NCBI GenBank assembly: GCA_018267615.1
Contig: JAFDYD010000048.1
Location: forward strand, 1-64,000
Source of the DNA: Bacteroidota bacterium
Lineage (GTDB): Bacteria; Bacteroidota; Bacteroidia; Chitinophagales; Chitinophagaceae
DNA: 64,000 nt
Direction of reading: 5' to 3'
Below, piece by piece: positions 45,049 through 53,506 of this stretch. Each line of letters starts with the position of its first letter. Positions within the stretch are counted from its first letter, which is position 1. A program made the translations under genes and the position numbers. The notes below the pieces were generated by a model that was not told where the DNA came from, searched no databases, and worked only from the letters and a program-made list of their open reading frames with translations.

Positions 45049-46093
45049 AACTCCTTAGATTGATCTTTAAAAATACTTTGAATATATTTTTTTGATTATC
45101 GACTTTCAAATCATATTCCTTATACATTAATTCCAATTGTCGTCTCACATTCGTCAGCCCGATATTTCCTTTTATTGCATTTTCATCACATTCCTCCTTG
45201 GTGTTTTCAATGCAAAAAACCAGGATACCTTGGTTCAATTTTAAATCGATATCAACGCGCGAATCAAAACGATTTTCACTGGCTCCGTGTTTAAATGCAT
45301 TTTCAACAAAAGGGAGCAATAACAAAGGTGCGACCTGTTCTTGCTCATTGTCAATTTCCCTCTTAAAATCTACTGTTAATTTTTTCGTATATCGGATTTT
45401 TTCAAGGTTGATGAAATTATCCAGCATTTTTATTTCATCCTCAATTTTTATAAGCGGATTTCTCGACTCATATAGCATGAACCGAAGTAGTTTAGATAGC
45501 TTCATAACTGCTTCAGCAGTGTCGTCCGATTTTCTTCTTGCAAGCCCATATATATTATTTAATGTATTGAACAGGAAATGAGGGTTTGTCTGGCTGCGCA
45601 GAAATTTAAGTTCTGTCTCTAACTTTTCTTTAATCAGATTTTTTTCTCTTTCTCTATAAGCCATCTGCAGCCGAACTTGTTTTATCGCCATGGCAATCCC
45701 GGAAATATATCCGAGATCAATCAGTGCAAATAAAAAGCTAAAAGCATTGAAGTACGATCCGGTAGGCGTAAAATCGAAAATAACAGGATAAACAAAATAA
45801 AATTCGATGGCTCTAACGGAGAGGAGTACCGGAATAATTGCGCAGACGAGGAAAAAAATATTTACTAAAAGATGTTTGTTTTGTTTCAAAATCCTGTCCA
45901 TAAGGACATACAAGACAAAATAAGTAAAGATGATTTTGGGTGGAACCAAAGAAACACAAAGCAAAAATGAAAGCCATATATCGTGTGAAGATGAATCTTT
46001 GCCTGACTTCAATGCGCCCCAGAGAACTGCCAGCAAAGTGTCTTGCGACAAGTAAGCAATCCAAAAACACAGGTGCAGTAAAAGTCTCTTCAT
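45035..46093 (-). CDS. LytS/YehU-type sensor histidine kinase
   Basis: 352 residues from the ATG at 46093 (a longer frame begins with a TTG at 46177). It has four membrane spans without a large sensor domain, then a His_kinase domain with the phosphoacceptor in SQTNPHFLFNTLNNIYGLARR and an N-box LLLLPFVENAFKHGA. The G-box is short, typical of this group. It forms an operon with the LytTR regulator through overlapping ends. Confidence 0.93.
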   Translation of the reverse strand: MKRLLLHLCFWIAYLSQDTLLAVLWGALKSGKDSSSHDIWLSFLLCVSLVPPKIIFTYFVLYVLMDRILKQNKHLLVNIFFLVCAIIPVLLSVRAIEFYFVYPVIFDFTPTGSYFNAFSFLFALIDLGYISGIAMAIKQVRLQMAYREREKNLIKEKLETELKFLRSQTNPHFLFNTLNNIYGLARRKSDDTAEAVMKLSKLLRFMLYESRNPLIKIEDEIKMLDNFINLEKIRYTKKLTVDFKREIDNEQEQVAPLLLLPFVENAFKHGASENRFDSRVDIDLKLNQGILVFCIENTKEECDENAIKGNIGLTNVRRQLELMYKEYDLKVDNQKNIFKVFLKINLRSYEKI

Positions 46094-46318
46094 GGCCGGT
46101 AAAATTCGCAAAAAAAACAAGCAAATCAAATGAAACACACGAATTGCAGGCATCGACTCACAAAATGCCGTCCGCAAATGGCGAAATAAAAATTACTGAA
46201 CAATAATTTGCAAAGACGAATAGTCTCAACGATGGGTAGCGCGTCAATTTGAGATTTTTATCTGTAATTAAGTTTTTATGTGACTGCTTACTTTTGTATT
46301 TCAAAAATTATTAGGAGT
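46094..46318. other. Divergent intergenic region, left part
   Basis: Upstream of the kinase on the minus strand. No RNA gene or convincing promoter was recognised. Together with 46371-46508 it separates the kinase from the divergent SDR gene. Confidence 0.4.
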
Positions 46319-46370
46319 TAGCCCTCACACCCAACCCCTCTCCTAAAGGAGAGGGGCAGGGTGAGGGCTA
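46319..46370. repeat. Inverted repeat, family L (CCCTCACACCC / GGAGAGGGG)
   Basis: Arms of about 25 nt (46319-46344 and 46347-46370) form a GC-rich hairpin in a divergent intergenic region. The word is unlike the AT-rich families of the window. Confidence 0.9.
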
Positions 46371-46384
46371 AAATATATTCAAAA

Positions 46385-46432
46385 TTTTTCACCGCAATCT
46401 GAGCACATAGTTACACATAGAAATTTCAAACT
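46385..46432. repeat. One-sided remnant of family I
   Basis: A stretch like the left arm and loop of the hairpin at 44162 (ttttcaccg... cacatag...tagaaatttcaaact) without a complementary arm nearby. A right-arm-like stretch lies at 49807-49850. Confidence 0.55.
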
Positions 46433-46508
46433 CATCCACTACTCAACGCTGCCTTGTGAAATCAATAAAATTAATTTTAGTTAATTTCCCATCCGAAAAT
46501 TTTGAGCA

Positions 46509-47315
46509 ATGATTTTACAAAATAAGGTTGCGATCATTCATGGAGCCGCTGGCTCTCTCGGCGGCGCGCACGCCCGTACCTTTGCAAAAGAAGGTGCGAT
46601 GGTTTATTTAACCGGAAGAACCCCGGCAACACTTGAAAGAGTTTTGGTTGATATAAAAAATGCCGGCGGTAACGCCGCGATAATCCGTTGCGATGCATTG
46701 GACGAAAATGATGTTAAAAATTGTTTGCAGCAGATTGTTGACAGGAGCGGAAGACTTGATATTTCTTTCAATGCAATTGCCTTGGGAGATGTACAGGGAA
46801 CGCCACTCACAGAAATGAAACTTTCCGATTTTACGAGACCGATTTTCAATGCAATGAATACGCAATTCATCACCGGAACTGCCGCCGGCAGAATAATGAA
46901 AAAACAAAAATCAGGAGTGATTTTATCGCTGACCGCAACTCCTGGTGGAAGTGCTTATCCGCTCGTTGGAGGATTCGGCCCGGCATGCTGCGCCATGGAA
47001 AGTTTTTCACGTGATCTTGCTGCAGAGCTAGGTCCATTTGGAATACGGGTCGTCAATATGCGATCAGGCGGTTCACCTGATTCAAAAGTTTTTTTAGATG
47101 CAGTGGAACAAGGCGGTGATACAATCCGGGACATTCTGAAAAAAATGGCGCAGGATACCATGTTGAAGAAACTTCCAATGATGAATGAAATAGCAAATCT
47201 TGGCGCCTTTCTCGTTTCAGATAAAGCGAGTTCGCTTACTGGTTATACATTCGATATTACATGCGGAACCACACAAGCACTGGGCCATCAGCAGTATGTT
47301 ATTCCTTTTAAATGA
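46509..47315 (+). CDS. SDR-fold oxidoreductase lacking the YxxxK motif
   Basis: 268 residues with an SDR Rossmann fold: IIHGAAGSLGGAHA replaces the usual TGxxxGIG, TGRT and RCDALDENDV are in normal places, and SLTATPGGSAY gives the serine region. Where Tyr-x-x-x-Lys should stand the sequence reads F-G-P-A-C followed by CAMESFSRDLAAELG. The catalytic Tyr and Lys are therefore replaced by Phe and Cys. It may be a non-reducing pseudoenzyme, or use an altered mechanism as some enoyl reductase-like SDRs do. It is monocistronic. Confidence 0.8.
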   Translation: MILQNKVAIIHGAAGSLGGAHARTFAKEGAMVYLTGRTPATLERVLVDIKNAGGNAAIIRCDALDENDVKNCLQQIVDRSGRLDISFNAIALGDVQGTPLTEMKLSDFTRPIFNAMNTQFITGTAAGRIMKKQKSGVILSLTATPGGSAYPLVGGFGPACCAMESFSRDLAAELGPFGIRVVNMRSGGSPDSKVFLDAVEQGGDTIRDILKKMAQDTMLKKLPMMNEIANLGAFLVSDKASSLTGYTFDITCGTTQALGHQQYVIPFK

Positions 47316-47323
47316 TTAGTTGA

Positions 47324-47398
47324 TTTTTTTTCTTCGTGCCTCAGTGCCTTCGTGGTTCAAAAAAAAATGAACGACAAAGACACCAAGGCACCAAAAAA
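47324..47398. repeat. Inverted repeat, family B
   Basis: Imperfect arms of about 30 nt around an A-rich loop between convergent genes, with the cttcgtg / gtggttca words of family B. Confidence 0.82.
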
Positions 47399-47421
47399 TA
47401 TTGCGCGGAACGTAACGAAAT

Positions 47422-48819
47422 TTAAGAAATGCCTGGGGAAGAGTCGGTTTCGAAAGGCTGTTTATTCTTCGCACTGATATCATCTACATGTATATCGTCC
47501 AGGTATTGCGCCTTTAAACGATCATAGAATGAATGTCTGTCCACTAAATAAGCAGCGAGACTTGCAATCATTCCGGCCAGCATCAAATAAAAAATTACAC
47601 TGTGCCTGTCGGTCATTTCTAATACAAGTATTGCTGAAGTAAAAGGTGTCCTGGTAATACCTGTTAAAAATCCAACCATGCCGGATAACACCAGCAAATT
47701 TGTATTGGTGGCCGTCAGATGAAACAAACCGGAGATAAATGAGCCGATGCACGCACCAGCACTCAGTGCAGGAGCAAATATTCCACCTGATGCGCCGCTT
47801 GTGAAAGACAGGATGGGGCCAAAAATGCGAAACGCAACAATATGCCAGCCGGAATATTTTTCCTGGCTGAATAAAACTTTTGTAATTAGCGATTTGCCTG
47901 ACCCAAACATATTTTCATCTGCAAAAATTGCGATCGAAGCGATGATCAAACCACAAATGGTAAGAAAGAAAATATGCTGGTAATTTTTTTTGAATAATTT
48001 TTTCCATTTGAAGATGATCAAGATCAATTTCGAAACGCCGCTGCCCGCCAATCCCGTTATTATCGCCACCAGCAACACCTGGAAAAAAATAAAACCGGAT
48101 AGCGCACCTACGTCTGGATATCCAAGATATAAATAAGGTCCAAGGAAATTTTGCGCTGTGAGCCCCGCAATGATAATTGCCGTGAAAAGTGCAGTTTTAA
48201 AGTGACTGATATGTGTTTTAGTCAATTCTTCAACAACAAATACGACCCCACCCAATGGTGTGTTGAAAGCTGCTGCCAATCCCGCGCCTGCGCCAGTCAT
48301 GATCATATTTTTTTTCGAGATCTTTGGCCACCATTTTGGCAACCACTGATTGATCTTACGAAAAACGGAACCCGCTATCTGAACGGTTGGCCCCTCCCTT
48401 CCGATAATGCCACCGCCGAAAACCATGATGATGCTGGAAAATATTTTTACAATGATAATGCGTATGCTTAGCAACTTTTTCACTTTGTGAATATTGCCCG
48501 GCGAACTGAGTTCGATAGCAGCCATTACCTGTGGAATACCGCTACCTTTTGAATAAGGCGAGAATTTTTTTACTATCCACCAGGCAGTGATAAAACACAG
48601 CGGGGTGATGATCAAAAATGCCAAATTATAACGGTGATAAATAAACGAAGTCCCCTGCTCTGCCAATGCAAATAGCCGGCTATAGACAACAGCAATCAGG
48701 CCTGTAATAAAAGATGCAATCCAAAAAGGCAATGCCTGCAGTAAATTTTGTTTCAGCCCTTCGTTACCAATTCTATCAAATATTTTCTTTCCAAATTTTC
48801 TAGTCCCTGTAAAACGCAT
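47422..48819 (-). CDS. ClC family chloride channel/transporter
   Basis: A 465-residue multi-span inner-membrane protein. The three ion-path signatures are GSGIPQV, GREGPTVQ (gating Glu present) and GGIFAPALSAGA. The internal-proton glutamate position is kept in VVFVVEELTK, which suggests a Cl-/H+ exchanger rather than a passive channel. No C-terminal CBS pair is present. The ATG at 48819 starts MRFTG; an upstream frame extension is unlikely to be translated. Such exchangers help with acid or ion stress. Confidence 0.94.
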   Translation of the reverse strand: MRFTGTRKFGKKIFDRIGNEGLKQNLLQALPFWIASFITGLIAVVYSRLFALAEQGTSFIYHRYNLAFLIITPLCFITAWWIVKKFSPYSKGSGIPQVMAAIELSSPGNIHKVKKLLSIRIIIVKIFSSIIMVFGGGIIGREGPTVQIAGSVFRKINQWLPKWWPKISKKNMIMTGAGAGLAAAFNTPLGGVVFVVEELTKTHISHFKTALFTAIIIAGLTAQNFLGPYLYLGYPDVGALSGFIFFQVLLVAIITGLAGSGVSKLILIIFKWKKLFKKNYQHIFFLTICGLIIASIAIFADENMFGSGKSLITKVLFSQEKYSGWHIVAFRIFGPILSFTSGASGGIFAPALSAGACIGSFISGLFHLTATNTNLLVLSGMVGFLTGITRTPFTSAILVLEMTDRHSVIFYLMLAGMIASLAAYLVDRHSFYDRLKAQYLDDIHVDDISAKNKQPFETDSSPGIS

Positions 48820-48958
48820 GATGTTGTAATTATTCAGACAGGAGAACCAACCCGATTTAGGTACTGCCAATTGAACTGCCCGCAAGTTACCAATCGAATC
48901 CTGTTTACAGTTACATTTCACAAAAAAATTATGTGTTGTAGAAAAAAATGGACATGCG

Positions 48959-49708
48959 TTAAAATTGCCTGTTACGAATCACTGCGTGCATCATATTCTT
49001 GTCATGTGCTTTGATCATATAACTCCATCCCAATTGAAATAATGCGAGATTCGAAATGTTGTGGCTTGGAGTAATGTTTGAATCGTACCCGATTCCTATT
49101 TCGATGTGGCCTGCATGCCGGAGAGCAAACGCGATTCCGGTATACAACCAATTCTCCGAAAAAAAAGCATTCCGTTTTCCGGATGGAATAAAATAGGCTT
49201 CCTCACTGATTTGCCAATAAGCTTTGCCAGAATGAAGTTGATGTACAAATCCGAATTGATATCGCGCTCTGGTTCCAAAATTGGTTGCCGCTTCGGGATA
49301 ACTAAACCATCTTTCTTCAAATCGAAGGCGATGATAAATCATCCACTGTTTATTTGGGATGGAAAAAATAACCTGTTGCACCAAACGATTTTCATTCCGC
49401 CAGTTACCAAGAAAAGGATTGTTTCTTTGGAAGCCATAACCTCCGCTAAAATGCCAGCGCTGGTTAATCGAATAAGTCAGAAGTCCCTGGACATACACTT
49501 CCAGAGTTTGCGGCTGATAGCTCAACTGTTTCCCGGTCTTTTCCTGCAATTCAATTTTCGAAGTGGCGAGTATATTTAAATCGAATTTTTTATTTAGCGA
49601 AGTCGTTACCGATAGCGATGGGGCCGCCCCTGTATAGTTGCGCGTTTGCGCTGACATTTGCGCAAAACAAACACATAGAAAATATAATATCCAGATTGTA
49701 AGTTTCAT
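48959..49708 (-). CDS. DUF2490 outer-membrane beta-barrel-like protein
   Basis: 249 residues with a signal peptide ending QMSAQ. The alternating beta pattern and family phrases NENRLVQQVIF, HRLRFEERWF and RARYQFGF mark DUF2490, a predicted small outer-membrane barrel. Function unknown. It is on the same strand as the ClC gene with 139 bp between, so cotranscription is possible. Confidence 0.88.
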   Translation of the reverse strand: MKLTIWILYFLCVCFAQMSAQTRNYTGAAPSLSVTTSLNKKFDLNILATSKIELQEKTGKQLSYQPQTLEVYVQGLLTYSINQRWHFSGGYGFQRNNPFLGNWRNENRLVQQVIFSIPNKQWMIYHRLRFEERWFSYPEAATNFGTRARYQFGFVHQLHSGKAYWQISEEAYFIPSGKRNAFFSENWLYTGIAFALRHAGHIEIGIGYDSNITPSHNISNLALFQLGWSYMIKAHDKNMMHAVIRNRQF

Positions 49709-49806
49709 CCGACTTCCTCAAACTGCAGAATTACGAATGAATGCCGATTGATAATGTCGATGACCTGACAAGAAAGCGAATTCTGATGACCAATTTAAAA
49801 ACGCCT

Positions 49807-49850
49807 TCTATGTGTAACTATGCAGCTATCTGCCTATATGGTAAAAAAAA
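49807..49850. repeat. One-sided remnant of family I
   Basis: Resembles the right arm of the hairpin at 44162 (tctatgtgtaacta...tatatggtaaaaaaaa). Followed at 49877 by the tagaaatttcaaact word. No pairing partner nearby. Confidence 0.5.
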
Positions 49851-49945
49851 TTACGGCATCGACTCCTGGTTGCAAGTAGAAATTTCAAACTGAGACCTAC
49901 CCAAATTTTCAAAGTAATGGCAATAGGTCAGTTTAAAAATTTCGA

Positions 49946-50018
49946 ATATTTCGCGCAGAGTACGCGGAGTGATCCCCTCTGCGTACTCCTTTTCTCTGCG
50001 TACTCTGCGCGAAATATT
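49946..50018. repeat. Inverted repeat, family C
   Basis: Perfect 21-nt outer arms (49946-49966 and 49998-50018) plus inner pairing, with gcgcagagtacgc words. Located downstream of the GNAT gene on the minus strand. Confidence 0.9.
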
Positions 50019-50069
50019 TTTGCAAAGTAAGAATCTAATAATCAAATTAGTTTTCAGACCGACCCACTA

Positions 50070-50549
50070 CTAAAGTAATTGTTTTTCCAACACGATCATA
50101 TGCTTGCATTGAATGCCATTTTCAAAAATGGGTTCTGTGTAATTATCAAGAAAAAAATTGTACTTGATGCTTGTGATTTCAAAACCACTTTTCTGGTACA
50201 AATAAAGTTGGCCTACGCTTGCATTGGATGTGCCGATAACTATCGTTTTAAACCCCTTATCAATTGCGATTTGTGTTGCTGATGCAAGCAGAAAAGTTCC
50301 GATTCCATATCCCTGAAACCTTTCATCGACTGCAATATTTTTAATTTCCAGTGTCGCTGCATTCAAAGTAAGGAGAACAAAAACGCCAATTGTCTTTCCT
50401 TCGAATAGGGCGATATGTATGTCAGAAAAATCCAGATATTTTTCAATAGCTGCCATTGAAGGATCAGCGTCTAATAGCAATTCATAAGGAACCGCATCGG
50501 TTGCCTCAAGCCGCTTTATAAATATCCCGTGTAATATTTTTTTGCTCAT
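50070..50549 (-). CDS. GNAT family N-acetyltransferase
   Basis: 159 residues from the ATG at 50549, which has a GGAGG upstream though very close. The acetyl-CoA motif is RFQGYGIG inside NIAVDERFQGYGIGTFLL, followed by YQKSGFEI. It acetylates an unidentified small molecule or protein N-terminus. An alternative TTG start at 50621 would add 24 residues. It does not obviously belong with the AraC gene set upstream. Confidence 0.88.
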   Translation of the reverse strand: MSKKILHGIFIKRLEATDAVPYELLLDADPSMAAIEKYLDFSDIHIALFEGKTIGVFVLLTLNAATLEIKNIAVDERFQGYGIGTFLLASATQIAIDKGFKTIVIGTSNASVGQLYLYQKSGFEITSIKYNFFLDNYTEPIFENGIQCKHMIVLEKQLL

Positions 50550-50658
50550 CACCTCCCCGGCCGCCGTTTTCAAAATCAGCCGCACATCGATAATTTTCTT
50601 GTAAAATAAATTAGACGACAAGAACTTTTTTGTCCCTCAACTGACAATACGCAGGAAT

Positions 50659-51537
50659 TTAGCTGCCGCGCCCGGACCCTACTGCGTCCCGATAAATTTG
50701 TGGAGAAATATCTGCATTGGTTTTAAAAAAGCGGCTGAAATAATATTCATCTTCATATCCCAATTCATAAGCAATTTCTTTGACGGGTTTGTTTGTCAGG
50801 TATAGTTCCCGTTTGGCTTCTATAATAATTCTTTCAGAAATTAAATCCGTCAATGTTTTATTAAAATGAATTTTAGTGATTTTCCCTAGAGCCTTTGGCG
50901 AGATGTTCAACATTTCTGCGTAATGGCTGGCTGAATGTTTTGTTTTGAAATGTTTTTCGATAGCATCTTTGAGGTTTTGAAGTATAAAGGGTTCTTTCTT
51001 ATCTGTAATAGGCGCGTGCGTTGAGGGCAGGTTTTGCGTTTTTAATCTCGTCGCAGTTATCAGAAATATTTTCAAATAGGAAACGAGTAATTCATGCTGA
51101 GCCAGGGCAGGTGTTTGCATTTCCGTTTTCATCTGCTCCATTATCATTTGAAATGTTTCCGCTGACGAGCTATCCACGTTTGTAAACGGCGGTTGATAAA
51201 TATTGTTGAACAATACACCATGACATGCAACTTCGTCGTGATGCTTGTGTATGCAGAAAAAATCGGGATGAAAATAAATCACACTGCCTGATAAATTGCC
51301 ATCGGCCAAAAACATATAAGGCTGGTAAGGCGAAAAAGTAAATAAAGTGTCTTTGCTAAATTCATACTCGGAAAAATCTGCCTTTAATTTTCCCCCACCC
51401 TCTTTTAGCCAGATGATTGAATAAAAATTATTCCTTTGCAGGTGATCAAAATGATTATTATCCTCGAAGGAAAATATTTTGAAAGCGAGATTTCCATTTT
51501 GCGGATCTATTAACGTTAGCGCGTTTTGACCAGACAT
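50659..51537 (-). CDS. AraC family transcriptional regulator with cupin-like sensor
   Basis: 292 residues. An N-terminal cupin-like region (about 20-130) is followed by an AraC DNA-binding domain with two helix-turn-helix units (HSASHYAEMLNISPKALGKI and PVKEIAYELGYEDEYYFSRFFK). It lies 47 bp downstream of the PNPOx-like gene on the same strand and is probably the regulator of that gene set. Confidence 0.92.
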   Translation of the reverse strand: MSGQNALTLIDPQNGNLAFKIFSFEDNNHFDHLQRNNFYSIIWLKEGGGKLKADFSEYEFSKDTLFTFSPYQPYMFLADGNLSGSVIYFHPDFFCIHKHHDEVACHGVLFNNIYQPPFTNVDSSSAETFQMIMEQMKTEMQTPALAQHELLVSYLKIFLITATRLKTQNLPSTHAPITDKKEPFILQNLKDAIEKHFKTKHSASHYAEMLNISPKALGKITKIHFNKTLTDLISERIIIEAKRELYLTNKPVKEIAYELGYEDEYYFSRFFKTNADISPQIYRDAVGSGRGS

Positions 51538-51584
51538 GTAGAATTAATTTACAGTTCTATTTAAAATGAAGATCCGTATTCGGT

Positions 51585-52211
51585 TTAGATTTTTGCACTT
51601 TCCAATTTTTGCTTCAAATTTTCTATTTCCGCCTCGAGTCGTTTTATGTATTCGACCTGCGGTGCAAACGCTTCATTGATTTCCGGTATCGTATATCGCG
51701 GCACAATATGCTGCTGACAGTTCCAGTCATAAGCCTGCACTTCCAAAATCATCATTCTTTCCGGTTGAGATTTATATTGCCCAACATTCAGCAAATTAAA
51801 TAAGTCGGGATCATCTTTTAAATCTACAACCGTTGCCTTTGCATAAATCTTAAGCCTGGTTCTGGATGGATAGTCCACCATAATCAGCGCAACTTTATTA
51901 TTAGTAGCAATATTACCTACAGAAATATATTGTTTGTTCCCTCTGAAATCGACAAAACCAAGCCGATGATTATCCAACACTTTTAAAAATCCTTTCGCGC
52001 CTCCACGGTGTTGTATATATGGAAAACCAGACTCCCCGATTGATGCCATATAGAAACTATCTTGCAGCGAAATGAAATCGATTTCATTTTCCGTAAGGCC
52101 GTCTGCATCTGCATTTTTTTCCACGCGTGCATATGCTGACCTGCTTCCCAATTTCTCCTGCATCTTTTTGACCGACGTAGAAAAAGCAATTGCCGAAAAA
52201 TTTTTATCCAT
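51585..52211 (-). CDS. Pyridoxamine 5'-phosphate oxidase-fold flavoprotein
   Basis: 208 residues with an FMN-binding split barrel (about 45-160: SLQDSFYMASIGESGFPYIQHRGGAKGFLKVLD, VGNIATNNKVALIMVDYPSRTRLKIYAKA) and a C-terminal coiled coil (YIKRLEAEIENLKQKLESAK). Such proteins are mostly FMN-dependent reductases or binders rather than vitamin B6 oxidases. It lies in a tight set with a 58-residue ORF and DUF1348 upstream and an AraC regulator downstream. Confidence 0.87.
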   Translation of the reverse strand: MDKNFSAIAFSTSVKKMQEKLGSRSAYARVEKNADADGLTENEIDFISLQDSFYMASIGESGFPYIQHRGGAKGFLKVLDNHRLGFVDFRGNKQYISVGNIATNNKVALIMVDYPSRTRLKIYAKATVVDLKDDPDLFNLLNVGQYKSQPERMMILEVQAYDWNCQQHIVPRYTIPEINEAFAPQVEYIKRLEAEIENLKQKLESAKI

Positions 52212-52225
52212 TGCTGTTTATTTTC

Positions 52226-52402
52226 TTACAATATAATATCCGCATATTTTAATGTCGGATACTCCTGTTCCAGCACTTCATCCCACAAAGAATCTCCGCA
52301 TTCATCAAAAATAACTACGCGTTCCGGAACGACGACACTGAAGTTAGTTTGTTTTTCTTCAACGGAAGGCGACACAGACTGGTTCACAATTTCACTGTAC
52401 AT
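52226..52402 (-). CDS. Small acidic protein in the PNPOx gene set
   Basis: 58 residues from an ATG at 52402 to a TAA, fitting exactly between the DUF1348 gene (31-bp gap) and the PNPOx gene (14-bp gap). It begins MYSEIVNQSVSPSVEEKQTN, and the second half VVIFDECGDSLWDEVLEQEYPTLKYADIIL looks like a folded beta-alpha unit with coding-like composition. No recognised family. Confidence 0.6.
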   Translation of the reverse strand: MYSEIVNQSVSPSVEEKQTNFSVVVPERVVIFDECGDSLWDEVLEQEYPTLKYADIIL

Positions 52403-52433
52403 ATCATTTTCGTTTTTTGTTTATTGAAGTAGA

Positions 52434-52847
52434 TTACAATTTTCGTTCTGAGTCTTTTATTGGCAAATCATTGATACTCGCATATCGTTTGGCCATATAT
52501 CCGTTTTCATCAAATTCCCATAACTCATTGCCGTAACTACGGAACCATTGGCCATCGTGGTCGTGCCACTCATATTCGAAACGCACAGCCATCCTATTGT
52601 TCCTGAAACCCCACAATTCTTTTTTTAGTTTGTAATTCAATTCTTTTTGCCACTTGCGGGTGAGAAATTCTTTTACTTCTCCACGACCATTGATAAATTC
52701 GGTACGGTTTCGCCATTCGGTATCGGGCGTATAAGCCATGCAAACTTTTTCCGGGTCCTTTGTATTCCATGCATCTTCAGCTGCCTGCACTTTTTGCAAT
52801 GCCGATTCTTCATTGAAAGGCGGCAAAGGATATCGTTTGTTTTCCAT
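52434..52847 (-). CDS. DUF1348 / NTF2-like (SnoaL) protein
   Basis: 137 residues, full length for DUF1348: YPLPPFNEESALQKVQAAEDAWNTKDPEKV, YTPDTEWRNR, FEYEWHDHDGQWFRSYGNELWEFDENGYM. The NTF2-like fold binds small molecules, but the function of the family is unknown. First gene of the set DUF1348, 58-residue ORF, PNPOx, AraC on the minus strand. Confidence 0.93.
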   Translation of the reverse strand: MENKRYPLPPFNEESALQKVQAAEDAWNTKDPEKVCMAYTPDTEWRNRTEFINGRGEVKEFLTRKWQKELNYKLKKELWGFRNNRMAVRFEYEWHDHDGQWFRSYGNELWEFDENGYMAKRYASINDLPIKDSERKL

Positions 52848-52869
52848 TTTATTTTTTTTGAAGAAATAA

Positions 52870-52901
52870 GAGAAGCCAAAACTTTTGCTTTGGCTTCTCT
52901 C
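52870..52901 (-). terminator. Terminator-like hairpin after the YHS gene
   Basis: A 12-bp perfect stem (52870-52881 and 52890-52901) with an 8-nt loop is followed on the minus strand by a T-rich stretch. It begins 5 nt beyond the YHS stop and separates it from the DUF1348 set. Confidence 0.75.
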
Positions 52902-52905
52902 GCAA

Positions 52906-53379
52906 TTATTTTTGTTTCTTAAGCTTTTCCCATTTCACTGGTAAAGCAACCAACAACTGTTTTTCATTTTTGTTCCATTCTTCCAACGTATTGAATGGAG
53001 AACCGTTGAAATCACCGTTGAAGAAAAGGTGAAGCTTGCCATTGATAATTTTGTATGTCTGCGGATTAACCGGAACTCTTTTCCCTTTTTCTGCAACACC
53101 CCAGGCGCAATATCCATCGCACACGGGCAAATACTTCTCTGGTGCGGCATTGAAAAGATTAAGATGCTCTGCAGATGCAAATTGGTATTTTATTTTTTTG
53201 TATTCTGTCGTAAACTGGACATTTCCTTTGACAGGGGCATTGTCAGTAAAATACGCAACCATATCATAGCCGCCATTCGCTATATTGTTTTTATCAACAG
53301 GATTTACCACCTGTGCGTGTGAAATTCCGTAACTGAGCGCTGCAATAACAATTGCAATCATTTTTTTAAAGTGTTTCAT
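52906..53379 (-). CDS. YHS domain-containing secreted protein
   Basis: 157 residues from the ATG at 53379. A signal peptide ending ISHAQ is followed by the YHS domain: NGGYDMVAYF, YQFASAEHLNLFNAAPEKYLPVCDGYCAWGVA, KIINGKLHLFFNG. YHS domains often bind metals or act with metal-dependent proteins. Probably periplasmic. Single gene bounded by a terminator. Confidence 0.9.
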   Translation of the reverse strand: MKHFKKMIAIVIAALSYGISHAQVVNPVDKNNIANGGYDMVAYFTDNAPVKGNVQFTTEYKKIKYQFASAEHLNLFNAAPEKYLPVCDGYCAWGVAEKGKRVPVNPQTYKIINGKLHLFFNGDFNGSPFNTLEEWNKNEKQLLVALPVKWEKLKKQK

Positions 53380-53506
53380 TTTTTTTGTTTTAATTGAAAC
53401 ACAAAACTGCACCCGATTTGGGAGAATTAAAATGGAGAAACGGCGCTATCAGATGGACAATTTTCCCATTATCGTTGTATAACAAACTTCTATCCTTAAG
53501 ATGTTC

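Noticed and set aside
46319..46370. GC-rich hairpin as a riboswitch or small RNA
   Set aside because: A plain palindrome with a 2-nt loop and no conserved aptamer-like features; listed as a member of the repeat set.
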